Origin: Gaeumannomyces sp. JS-464
Taxonomy: Eukaryota; Ascomycota; Sordariomycetes; Magnaporthales; Magnaporthaceae
DNA length: 64,000 nt
Direction: 5' to 3'
Assembly: GCA_002197995.1 (NCBI GenBank)
Contig: NGZR01000005.1
Location: forward strand, 744,001-808,000
The notes under the pieces were generated by a model. That model saw only the letters and a program-made list of their open reading frames with translations. It made no database searches and was not told the DNA's origin. Below, piece by piece: positions 22,501 through 33,409 of this stretch (position 1 is its first letter; each line of letters opens with the position of its first letter). The translations under genes and the position numbers were made by a program.

Positions 22501-23297
22501 TCGCTGCGGCTGCTTTGGCGCTCTTGGAGCCACCGCGCTGCGCCACCGCTCCGTTCATGACGAGCCGGTGTAGGATCTTCTTGCCGCCTCGATCTCTGCT
22601 CTCGTCGGCGATCCTCCCACGGGCCGCCGCCCGTATCGTCTCTTGGTCTAAGCCTGAAGGGCCCGGGCTCGCCAACCTCTCGAGCTGCGGATTGAGGCGC
22701 GACGACGAGCTCCTGTGCGCACGACAATGCTGCCGTCGGATTTCTGAACCAGGTGCCTCGACAGCCGCGCGGCAGACTGCCCGTGTGGTGCTACTGTCCG
22801 ATGGGAAAAGGGGCGGCAGGCCTGTCCGTTGGCGACGGCCCCCTGGCGATGACGGGCTTGGACGGCTTGCTGCTGACAGTGCCCACCTCGAGAACCTGTT
22901 GCTGACCAGCTCCTCGCGCTGCCCTGGCCGGCATAGCTGCTGCTGCGCTTTTGTTCTTGTGCGTCGGGTCAGCGAGGAGGAGTTCCGTGCTGGTTGCTGC
23001 TGGCGCCTGCTGGGTTGTGATGACGGCGGTGGCGGTCGTCGTGCGTGGCGTACGACAGCTCCTCCGTTCCCCGCGCTGCCCTACTGGACACCTGGCCAGG
23101 GTCTTCGTGGCCATGGCGCTGCCGGCGGCGGCGCTTCTCAGCGCTAGCTCGTCGTCCTTCTTGTCCATTTGCAGTCTTAGCGCCGCGATGGCGCCCTCGG
23201 CTCGCTGAGGCAGGATCCGCCTCAGAAGCTCCTCGTCCGGGTCGGGCTCTTCTGGCGCCGCGGGGGGATCGAACGGCTCTTCGTCTCTGCCGGACAT
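19580..23297 (-). CDS. RGS-LOV-PAS protein (blue-light-responsive regulator of G-protein signalling)
   Basis: Minus-strand gene. Later exons: (start)-21571, 21442-21109, 20901-20675, 20574-20124, 20002-19580, with GT-AG introns of 128, 207, 100 and 121 bases. The N-terminus (likely ATG at 23297) is long, low-complexity and His/Asp-rich. An RGS domain follows: SPTTAHQLQKYCESRFCGEN, then VNLQSSVITQLRRDMRTM, NAQE and IYSNVYPGFVRHQL. Next is a LOV domain: NPILWASDGFVSVTGYTRAD, RSCRFLQGAQTDPDAV, ELLLNYKKNKEPFWNLL, FFIGGQVNCS. It has the photo-adduct Cys and the flavin-contacting Asn and Gln positions. A coiled basic region and a C-terminal PAS-like segment (GSPISIEVRMQTRRSAAFRG) end the protein. 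RGS-LOV proteins are known in fungi, where light is thought to control membrane or G-protein signalling. Frame corrections are needed near 21890, 21725, 21240, the A7 run at 20537-20543, and about 20215. N-terminal exon structure is uncertain; an intron near 22340-22238 is likely. Confidence 0.75.
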
Positions 23298-24946
23298 GCT
23301 GGATGCAGGGGGGAAGCTTCACGGACCGACGGAAATCCTTAGCGTGCGTCTGATCACAGGTCGGTGCGCATTAGCTTTCCCTCGCTAGCTCGCCGCGTTT
23401 CCGTCGAGACGCTGGTTCAAGGTGGAAGCTAATCGAATCAGAATATGGAGAATAGGAGAGGGCTGGGAGACTAAAGGCAGAGATTGTCAAGGGACCTTGG
23501 ATGAAAGACGGACTGTCAACGGACGGACTGGACCTCCGGGGTGCGACCAAGGTCAATGGAAACAGTGGAAGCAAATCGCCACAAAGCTGCCCGCTGACCA
23601 GAGGAAGCTCTGAGCTTGGCCGAGAAACAAGAGGCATGATCCCAGGCTGCGGAGTTGGAGCTGCAGGCAAGATGGCTGCAGAATGTCAATGCCCACGTTT
23701 GATGGGCGGAGTCCTCCCCCCACAGACGTTCCTTTGCATGCGTCCGTCTTGCGTTTATGCTGAGCTAGGGTCCATTTCTACATAGAAAAGGGATCCTTGG
23801 TAGATCAAATCATATTCATCCTGTGCCGACTCCTCGCTCTCCACCTAGATTCTGTCGGAGCTAGACCACGCCCTCTGACACATCATGCATCCTGGCTCCA
23901 GTGCATGGGGGCCTCCACTACGAGCTGCCGACCGAAGATATGGCCCCCATCCCGAGCACCGGCGGTATTGACAGCTAGACCAGTGACTTGTGAACCGTGT
24001 GCCTACTCGACGAACGAGTTGACGCCCATCCATCGTGGCATCTTCTGACCCTGGGGAGATATCGCTACATCCCTCGCCTATTCTCAGCACACCTACCACC
24101 CGCCCACTTTGGGCCACCTCCTCCTCCCATCCCTCCGTCCCAGTCCGACCAGGGCCCCAATTCTATCCCTGCCCTCTCTCCTCGGTAGTTGGTTCCGCGG
24201 GCGGGGATCGCATAGAAGCTCAAAGCACCCCAGCCCACCACTAGGCAACATTGCCGGAAACAAAAAGGGGGCCTGGGGCGTTTCTGCCTCGCTGGGTCGG
24301 TGACTCGTGGCCGGCTCAAGCCCGGTGGAACTAGGCAAGAGCCTGCACTGGCAATGCACGGTCCCTGATCCGCATGGTGTTGCCAGCAGCGGGAGAACGC
24401 ACAGATTTACCGGCCGATGGCCGATCTTGATCGCCTTGAGGGGGTGACTGCCATCGAGATTTGGTCCCCCACACCGAGGATGGCTGGTGGGTATCACGGC
24501 AACATGATATTGGCAGTCCGTCCACCTAGCCCGGTTTTCTCAACCCGAGCTCCCACATGAACCCATCTTACCTTCAACCCCTAGAAGTACATTATGGCAT
24601 CTCTGGTCGAGAAAATCCCTGGCTGGAATGCCGATGCATTCCAGCCGACAGTACTTTTGACCATTTTGCGGAAACGGCCTTTTTCCTCGGTGTCTCGCGG
24701 GGGTTATTTGGCGCAGGCCCTCTACGCCTAACAGGAATGGGATCACAGTCCATATCCCACTTTGCACCTTGCCGTAACGGTGTTTTTCTTGTCACGTTTC
24801 CACCACTCCGGTGGGTCACGATGTTACCACGGCACTTAGCTAGGCGTTTCCGAGTTTAAAAAAAAAAAGAAAAAGAAGAAAAAAAAAGAAGAAAAAGAAG
24901 AAAAAAAAAAGAAGAAAAAGAAGAAAAAGAAGAAAAAAAGAAGAAT
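23298..24946. other. Gene-free interval ending in a purine microsatellite
   Basis: About 1.65 kb between the 5' end of the RGS-LOV gene and the 3' end of MSH4. I see no supported gene. It contains the RGS-LOV promoter and the purine tract listed separately. Confidence 0.5.
24858..24945. repeat. Poly-A/AAG purine tract at the 3' end of MSH4
   Basis: About 85 bases of almost pure purine (A-runs interrupted by G, AAGAAG units) ending immediately beside the MSH4 stop codon (TAG, 24949-24947). In the MSH4 transcript this reads as a UUC/U-rich pyrimidine tract directly after the stop. It may be a simple slippage product or act in 3' processing. Confidence 0.85.
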
Positions 24947-27900
24947 CTACATGGAGCTCTCGCCCAGGCCCATCTCATCATCATTATCGTCGTCGTTGTC
25001 GTCGTCGTCGTCCCCCTCCTCCTCGTCCTCCTCCTCGTCGCCGCCGCCGGCCGCGTGCATCCTCTCGACGAACTCGTCCTGCACCCCCCTAAGGAGGCCA
25101 CAGGACGAGTCGTCGGCGCCGAGCTGAAGGAGGATCTCCTTCAAATTGCCCACAAGGGCCCGACGCCGAAGGGCCGCGTCCCCCCCGCTGGCCAGGGCCC
25201 GCGCCTCGGCCTCGGCCCGAAATTTGTCGGCGACGGCCTGGGCCTGGGCCAGGAACGGCTTGGGGCAGCCCACAGCCCTGGCCAGCTGGAGACCATAGTC
25301 GCCCTGGGCGACCGGACCGCCGGCGACGGTGTGGAGCATTTTGAGCTCCGGCCTTGCGGCGTCACCGTCGCCGACGGTCCGCACCTCCGTTTGGAGGTGC
25401 TGGTTGACCACACGCGGCATCCCTTGCATGATGTCGGCTAATGGCACGCACACAATCAGTATTAATACAAGAATATTTATTTACATGGACAGATGGGTCG
25501 TCGCCGACCGTCTAGCACGAAGGTACTGACCCAGCTCGCGGAAGTGCGTGGCAAAGAAGACGCGCGCCCCGGTCCCCATCAGCCCCTCCGCCATCGCGAT
25601 CGCCATTGTGAGTCCGTCCTGGGTGCTGGTGCCACGTCCAAGCTCGTCGACGATCACGAGACTCTTGTTGTCGGCGTTGCTATTATATGTCAGTGTACCG
25701 ATAGATCGTAGGGTGTGGGCGATCCCAGGGGTCTTCACATACCGGAGGATGAACGACATCTCCCTCATCTCCTTGGAGAAGGCCGACACATTCTCCTCGA
25801 TGCAGTCGTCCTTGATCATGCGGGTGAAGACCTTCTTCATGATGGGGATGGAGGCGGTCTGGGCCGGCACGAAGCTGCCAATCTGTGCCATGATCTGGAT
25901 CACGGCCGCGGTCTTGATGAACGTGCTCTTGCCGCTCATGTTGGGTCCTGTCATGATCTGGAAGGAGTACTGGTCCGAGGAGTAGACGTCGTTGGCAATG
26001 AAGTCGTTGACGCACTGGCACAGCGACATCAGGAGCAGGTTAGCAATTGTGGGCACGAAATGGAATTGAACTATGGCGTCGCGATCACGAAGAAAGTTAG
26101 ACTTGCCTTCTCAACGACCGGGTGCCGGGCCTTCTTCAATGCCATGCTGGTCGAGATGTCCGGCCGGCAATAGTCGTTGGCGGTGACAACATTGGCCAAG
26201 CTCGCCAGCATGTCCAGGTATCCGACCGCCTGGCAAAGGCGGGTCAGAGCTGGGATCTGAGTGCGGAGCTCGCGAGCGAGGATGCGAATTGCCCTCTCGC
26301 CCCTGATCAAAGTCTCTTCCTCGGCCGCTTTGATGTCTGCGTTGATCTTTTGAAGCATGAGGGTCTGGCACTCCCAATGGTCCCTGCTGTGGAAAGAATT
26401 GATGAGGAGGCCAGGGTGTGCGGCAGACGCTTCCATGTAATCGTTGGCATGGAATCGAAGATAGAAGCCACGAGAGTTGTCGAACTTGATCTCGTTGGAA
26501 AAGTTGTGCTTGGCTAGTCGATGGAGCATGTCAGATCCTGACCAAAGGAGAATATCTGAGAGAGATCTGCCGAAGAGTGGAAGCTGCTTACCGTTGAACT
26601 CGCTGACGTGTTTGTACACATGATCCTGCTGCTCTGCAAACGCTTTGCGGGCCAAGTCAAGCATGGGGTCGATGTCGGCCTTCGGGAGCACCCCCGATTA
26701 GCTTCGCGTCCGACCATGCTGACGGAAAACAACATTCGGAAGCGCCGGTATATGGACCTTACCTTGATCGCATAAATGGTCTGGTTCCTGCGCTCCAAAG
26801 GTGTCTTGGAGAACCGCACATCCTTGTCGACGCGCTTGTTGATGATATCAAGCACTCTCTGCGTGATCTCGGGGTGGCACTGCTCCTGGGCCTTGACCAA
26901 GACATCACACCTCACTGAAGCCAGAGCTTCATAGAGAGCAGGGATTGCATCAACAAATTGCTTGATCTGCAGAATGCAGTTGATCATTCCTTTGTGCTCG
27001 TGGGTCATGGCAAAGCCATCACGGCTTTCCGGGTCGATGAAGATGAGCTAGAAGAGAAAGCGTCAATATGTGCTCCCCCAAGGTGGCCGAGGAAGGTCAT
27101 TAACCAAGGAAAGAAGGTCCCGAGACTTACTTGAGAGACGACCTTGTCGATGTCAGGAAGCTGTTTCAGGGCTGTAACGGGAAGAAAAATCCGGGTTAGA
27201 CAAGGACAATGGCGATTTGGAAGAGTGATGGGGGCATACCATTTCGAACATCGTAGAACAGATCCTGCGAGCCGGAAAGCTCTTGAATAGCTGCCTGTCT
27301 GGGAACGATGACCTCTCTCTTGGTAGACGGCTGTAGGATAGAGCTCCTGAGGTGGCGGGCTCCCATCGGGGTCAGTGTGTGGTTGAGAAGTCCGAACAGC
27401 GAGTTCCTCGATCGGACATTCTGTGCGTTCTGCAGAAGCTCCAAGCCGTGGATCGAGGAAACGTCGATCATCATCGAGTCGTCCGCCGGCTCATACTTGA
27501 TGGCCATGCTGTGAGATGCGACATTGACTCTGGCTTCTTCCTCGACATATCTGAAAGCCTGTAGGAGTATGGTTAGGCCTCTAACATTTACTACTAGCCA
27601 GAAAGACAGATAGGTGTTTTATAGACTCGGCGAATATCATCTAGGCAAAGGGTCGTATATGAACTGAAATGGTAGGGCAGTGGCCAACTTACTGCTGCAA
27701 GAGCACAGACAGCATAGAAGTTTCCGGCAGCAGACACTTTCAGGGCGTCGATGTCCTCTCGAAAAGCCAGGTTTTCGATGTAGGTGAGGCCGATGGCCTC
27801 CTTCCAGTAGTCCCGGTGCAGAGGCACCATATCGGCTCCGACCATCTCCTCTTCGAGTACGCCGCACAGGACGGACCTCTGGGGGGAATTGTGGTGGTGT

Positions 27901-28477
27901 CGAGGACGAGAATATGGCTTGGCTCATGCACTCGTATCTTGTGGATAGTATGGACGTAGCACTGGGTGTCCGAGATCTGGCACATGGTAGCTTGGCCGAG
28001 CTCGATGTCGACGATGCAAATGCCGACTGGAGGGGTAACACCGCGACCCTCACTGACAGCGCAGATGATGGTTCGCCCCTCGTAGCCGGCGAATGATGTG
28101 GCAGCTCTGGAGTGGCTCCTGGCGTTGGTGATGGGTCCGGCAAGCTCAAGCCTGACAGCTGTAGAGGAACGGCCTGAGACTCTAGGGCGAGGAGGAGAAG
28201 ATCCACGACTGAGCGAGTGTCCGTTGGGGGGAGGGGCACCAATGCGGGCAAGGAAGAACTCGCGCGCGTTTGGCAAGTCTCCCGAAGCCTCTTCGCTGTC
28301 GGTGTCGTTGGAGCTATCTGTGAAGGTGCCGATGACCCTCGGTCGACCTCTCTGGGTCTCGCTCCTAGAGCTGGATTGTGCAGCCGAGGGATACGGAATA
28401 TCGACCGGGGCGCTGCGTTCACGGACAGGAATGTCCATGGGAGACGTCATGTCATTGCTGGACTGGGTGGATGACAT
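24947..28477 (-). CDS. MSH4: MutS homologue MSH4 (meiotic crossover factor)
   Basis: Nine exons: 28477-27693, 27558-27240, 27171-27131, 27047-26763, 26679-26592, 26513-26107, 26014-25743, 25679-25531, 25437-24947, about 945 residues. The N-terminal 110 residues are disordered. The MSH4 core starts at TIICAVSEGRGV without a mismatch-recognition domain I. The clamp/lever region follows. The ATPase has Walker A GPNMSGKST, Walker B VIVDELGRGTST and FFATHFREL. The C-terminus ends in a long Glu/Asp tail. MSH4 pairs with MSH5 as a sliding clamp on Holliday junctions and promotes interfering crossovers. Exon 1 needs one extra base in the G6 run at 27881-27886 for the frame to continue (IPP to RSVLCG). 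Intron 6 (26106-26015) starts with GCAAGT, a GC-AG intron. ATG 28477 is the first in-frame ATG. Confidence 0.9.
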
Positions 28478-31400
28478 CTTGACGGCAGCAGAGGCTCTGA
28501 GATGTGGAGTCTTGATAGATGAACGAAATGTGAAACACGGTGTGGACTTCGCTGTCCTAGGCAAATGGTCTAGAAGACGATGAGAAAATCCCAGACGAAA
28601 GGCCTATCTCGTTTTCTGCTCTAGTCGGCTGCTGAACGACGAGCAAGGCTTGGTGGAGATGGTCAAAGAGAGGTCCAGGAAAAGAAGCTTGGAAACTGCA
28701 GGAGGAAAATCGACAACGAAGAAGACTGGAACAAGGACGATCGCGGAGAAGGACAAGAAGAAAACGACGACAAGGACCCTTTAAAAGACTAGAGAGAGTA
28801 CGCGATGCACTAGCTGCGCCGTTGGGCTCAGGGGATCGAGGAAACGACTGGTGTAGACGGGATGTAGCTGTGGCAAGACGGTGGTTGTGCCGTGATGGAC
28901 GTAGAGGTCAAGCGAGGCACGAGTCTCGAGGGTGGAGAGAAGAACTTTTCTTCCTGCATGGTTCTGCTAGGCAGAAGGGCGTGTCATCTCTTTTGGTTGT
29001 CCAGTCAGGTGCAACAAGACAAGGCTGTTGCGTCACAAACGGAAGGAGCGAAGTCAGCCCACCTGCCTCAGGGAATAGCCGCAGGGGGAAGAGGGGCACA
29101 CCATCTCCAAGTCGCTCTCCTTTTCCAAAGGGAATGCTGCAAGAGCCACTCGAGTACTGATTTGCTGGGATATACGGCATGGACCGATCTGGCTGTATTC
29201 CAATGCTAGTTCTCGATACTTGTACCCTTTGAAAAAAGAATAACTTCAAGCCTTGGGCGGTGTGTTTATCTCTGTGCTCTGGGGCGAAGAATGCGGTTCC
29301 TGCTCAGGGGCAGGTCTCCTACGCAATCTTGGATCCGGCTCTACGGACGGGCGAATATCACTGCAGCATGGTTAAAGAAAGGAAATTAGGCGTGGCGAGA
29401 TCAATCTAGCAATTTATTCGACGCTTGATAATGTCGGGAGTGGGTTGAAAACGGAGCCGGGAGAGGCCAGCTGCTCTCCGAGTGGCTGCAAAAATCCCTA
29501 CCACCATCGAGACTCCCAAACTCCCCCAGAAGGACTCGTATTAATGGGCTGCATTGCGAAGCCGCCGGGTGTTCCGAGATCGCCCTGTCGAGGTAGGGGC
29601 CCGTTGAGGAATCGCGTCGGAAATAGGTGGTGGTATATCTGTGGATAACTCAAATGTCAGCATTGCCAAGCAGGAAATTTTAGGGGTTCAAGGCCAGACG
29701 GCGGAGAGCATTTGTGGATGGGTTGGAATGGTGTGCAAGAGAGGGACTGTGAGAAGTGTGACAAACCTGTTACTCCAGCAGGCGGGACCGGATCGATAGC
29801 ATTCTTGGATATCAGCCGAGAGCAGGAGGCGAGCCAGACAAGAGACGGTAAAGCCGAAGGAAGGTAGGCCGGTAATTATGTACGCAGAAAGATTCTGCTG
29901 GCAACAGTGCGCGAGCAGTTGACAGTCCGCGACATCGACGATGGGGAAGTCAGAACACCAAGGCCACTATTTTCTGGGCGGATAGATCACGATGGGGCCA
30001 ATCTTGCGAGCATGCGTTGTCGTCGAGGACCGCCGCCTCCTGAGGCTTTGGGTGGTCGCCCGCTTACCGTCGACGGGTGCCTGTAAAGACCTATTTGCCA
30101 GTTAGCGTACATGGCGCAATGGGTGGAAAGAGGGAACGGGAATAGGGCAGCCCCTGGAGAGATAAAGGGGTGGAGGGAGGAAAGAGAAACTTAAACCCGC
30201 ATCCCTGCGGTGACGGGACTTTCCCGTGGTCTCGCGACCCTAGGAAGTCCAGCTCGGAAAAAAAGAACAGGAAGAGCGAGTTGGAGGGGGGAGAGGGGGA
30301 GACGAAGATTGGATACGCCAGAGAGAAGGCAGAGCCCACAGTTTCCAGAGGGCAGACCCTGGTCTTCCCGGGCGAGGAGCCAGAGGCCCTCGAGACTTCT
30401 AGCTGCTTACCTAGAAATTAGAAACGCACGGCAGACGGGAGGGGTGCCTCGTTGCGGGAGAGGCACCTTGTTGGCTAGGATGAACGCCGTGTGGATCTCT
30501 AGAGGGATATAGACATGAATAGACCGCCATGGAAGAGGTGGAAGGATCTGGTTGGCTCCCAGGGCCTGGCGGATCAGATCACTTATCTGGTACAGATGGC
30601 GGTGGCCCGCCTGGACCAGACGCGACGTTCTCCGTGGCTAGATTAGGGCCTGGGAGGAAGGCACGACGCCACTCAAGACCGCGCTGCCCTGTCCTGCAAC
30701 GCAAGCCCGCACGGCGAGAGGTGCGGGCAAGGCGCGCTGGGGCCAAGTGGCCCAGGCTGCAGAGCACGATGGAGCCCTTGCCCCCGGCGTTGAGAGGGCT
30801 CACATGTATCACTGGCCTCTGGAGGCTGCGCCTGCTTGCCCAAGCTTTTGCCGTAGGACGAGAGGGACTTTCATAGATCTCTGCTCGGGGAGTGGGCGGT
30901 TCTCTCTGCACCAGGGCAGCGGCGTTTAGAGCTCGAAGCCCGACGCTTGGACAGTACTACCTAGGTACCCACCGTGGGCTGGCACTCTTCCCCAGGGGGG
31001 ACGTGGCCTGTTTGCCCCGCGCTGCCCGTCAAGTATGGTAGGATGAGACGGCGGTACAGGATCTTTGGGCCGTCCGCCAATGGTGGGCAAGCGCCACTGC
31101 GTGCTCGAGTAGGTCACCCCAGAAAATTCATGATAGCAGGCATCCCGCGACAATCTACAAGGCAACTGCGCTCCAGAGATGTCGGCGAGACTGGCTCCGA
31201 GGAGCAGCCGGCGTGAACTTTGAAGTTGGTTTGCTGTAGACTGCGCTCGCTCTGCTGAAGCAAGGCTGGAGAAGCAAGACGCGCAGACGACCCTGGCTGC
31301 CGTGGGTCCGGGCTGCATGGCTAGGGTCGGGACAAACCCCAGCTCTGCAGCATCTCTTGGTAATGGGCTGCCAAGGTTGACGGATCCGGACGTCGAAGGC

Positions 31401-31816
31401 TGGCTGGTGGACGGGAGCATGTGTGACCCTCTGGCATGGAAAGACTACGCCCCGGCGCGCTCTTTGGAAAGCATTTGTTGGCGCAGGCAGCATTGGCAGG
31501 CTGCTAGAAGCCCCCAGCCCGGTAAGAACCTAGGTACCGAACACACAACAGTGCCCTAGCATGGATGAAGCATCCACCATTCAATGCCCGGCTTCTTGCC
31601 TGCATATTTTCGGCGAAAACGCCACTTCAACATTGGTCGGTAACACACGAGTGACAATCCTTTATGACAAGGCAGAAGAGGAATCATTATTTAGTTTTAT
31701 TATCACCTCCCGTTCATCCTCCCCGTATCGCACTGACGTGTACGCGTTTGGCCTAGGCCGCATATACAACGACTACTACAAGCACTTCCACGCCAAGCAC
31801 CGGATGTCCAACGCTC
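28478..31816. other. Gene-free interval
   Basis: About 3.3 kb with no supported gene. The first 330 bases upstream of MSH4 are purine-rich on the plus strand (pyrimidine-rich leader on the MSH4 strand). CCTAGGTAC-type palindromic motifs occur at about 30957-30970 and 31528-31538. Short frames here lack protein-like composition. Confidence 0.5.
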
Positions 31817-33409
31817 TTACAGCTCGCACGACCAGTTGTCCGGGTTCTTGACGTCCCCTCCGGCGCCGCCCTTGAACACGTTGCGCAGCGGGTACCTGCA
31901 TGCCTGCGCTTGTAGGCCACAGCTCCATTGACCGACGGCGCTGCCTGTGATGGTGTCGGGCGCGACGCCCTCCTCAACCCAGCGCACCACGGCCGACAGC
32001 ACGTTCTCGTCCGGGTCCAGGCTCGACCCCTCGCCGTTGCCAATCACGCCCGCGCCGGTGCCGCCGTTGCAGTGCGCCAATCCCGACACGCGGAAGTAGC
32101 GGTAGAACTTGTCGAGCTCGCCGGGGCTGGCGTTCATGGTGCGCGCGACGTGGTCGTAGTAGCGCGCGCTGTTGGTGCTCGTGATGAGCGGGTCCTGCAG
32201 GCCGTGGTAGTGCAGGACCTTTGCGCCGCGGTCGCGCACGCCCGACAGGTCGCCCTTCCACGTCGAGATTCCCGTGAAGTCGGCCGCCTCGCTGGCCTCG
32301 TAGTCGCGCGGGCCCAGCAGCGCCGGGTCGAAGGTGACGTTGGTGCCGCGGTAGACGACGTACCGGAACCACTGGTCCGAGTACGGGAACGGCCGGCCCG
32401 TCAGGTAGATGCCCGCAAAGGCAGGGAAGTCGGCGCCGTACTGCAGCTGTGGATACACGAGGTTGCCGCTCAGGCCGTAGATGGGGCTGAAGACCTTGCG
32501 CACCGTCTCGGCCTGCCGGCCCGTCAGGCAAGTCGCGGGGTTGGCCCGGGGCGAGCCGCAGATAAGGTTCTCCGGGCGGTAGAAGCACCGATCCGGGTCT
32601 TCGAGGATGCCGTCGGCCGCCCCGTCGAGGCCGTCGCAGGTGGCGATGATGTCGGCATGCACTGCGCCCCACTGGTCGAAGGTCAGAAACTCGGGCGAGC
32701 CCGGCCTACCAGCGACGGTGTAGAAGTAGCCAGACCATGAACTCAGGTTGTTGAAAGCGAAGGCGGGGGCGCCGGCGACAATCCCGTCAAAGTCCTCGGG
32801 GAAATCCTGGGCCATCTTGAACCCCTGCCGACCGCCAGTGGAACAGCCAAGGTAGTAGCTCTTGGCGTGCGGGCGCCCGTAGAAATCGGCAACGAGCCGC
32901 TTCCCAAGCACCACACCGCCGTGGACAGAGCGCCAGGAGAAGTCCTCGATGACACCCTTGTCATAGGCAAACGCCTCTCCCCCGGTGCCGTTGTGGCCAT
33001 TGTTCCCACCGACGGCGGCGAAGCCCCTGGAGGTAGCGTAGGCCAGGTCACGGTACCCGATGCAGCCACCAAGACCGCCATTGCCGGCGCTTAGGAATCG
33101 GTCACTGGTCCAGTTGGACGGCAGCCACACCTCATAGCTAACGTTGGATCGAGCCGACGTCTCCTGGAGCAGGGAGATTCGGCAGACTTCAGCTGGTGCG
33201 ACTTGGGACGCCGGACCGCAGTCGGGAGGGTTGTAGGGCAAGGTGATGTTCGTGCCCGCCGCGACGGCTTCAGTGAACCAGACGGTGGTGTTGGGAAGCG
33301 AGATCTTGCTGGCGAAGGCGGCGCACTTCTCGCTAAAAGAGGTCTCGCATTGCACCTTTGCCACGAGGGGCGCGGCTGCCGCCAGCCAGGGGAAATGGGA
33401 GGTCTTCAT
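31817..33409 (-). CDS. Secreted tannase/feruloyl esterase family enzyme
   Basis: Single-exon gene, 530 residues, close to the usual size of fungal tannase/feruloyl esterases. The signal peptide is about residues 1-21 (MKTSHFPWLAAAAPLVAKVQ). The nucleophile motif GCSTGGRQG places Ser190 next to Cys189. HGLQDPLI carries the likely acid Asp, and LAHCNGG carries His next to Cys. This matches the CS-D-HC arrangement in which a disulphide links the residues beside Ser and His. A Ca2+-site-like DxDGLDGAADGIL block (TCDGLDGAADGIL) is also present. Several N-x-S/T sites suit secretion. It should hydrolyse ester links of gallic or ferulic/p-coumaric acid in plant polymers; the exact substrate cannot be read from sequence. 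Confidence 0.93.
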   Translation of the reverse strand: MKTSHFPWLAAAAPLVAKVQCETSFSEKCAAFASKISLPNTTVWFTEAVAAGTNITLPYNPPDCGPASQVAPAEVCRISLLQETSARSNVSYEVWLPSNWTSDRFLSAGNGGLGGCIGYRDLAYATSRGFAAVGGNNGHNGTGGEAFAYDKGVIEDFSWRSVHGGVVLGKRLVADFYGRPHAKSYYLGCSTGGRQGFKMAQDFPEDFDGIVAGAPAFAFNNLSSWSGYFYTVAGRPGSPEFLTFDQWGAVHADIIATCDGLDGAADGILEDPDRCFYRPENLICGSPRANPATCLTGRQAETVRKVFSPIYGLSGNLVYPQLQYGADFPAFAGIYLTGRPFPYSDQWFRYVVYRGTNVTFDPALLGPRDYEASEAADFTGISTWKGDLSGVRDRGAKVLHYHGLQDPLITSTNSARYYDHVARTMNASPGELDKFYRYFRVSGLAHCNGGTGAGVIGNGEGSSLDPDENVLSAVVRWVEEGVAPDTITGSAVGQWSCGLQAQACRYPLRNVFKGGAGGDVKNPDNWSCEL

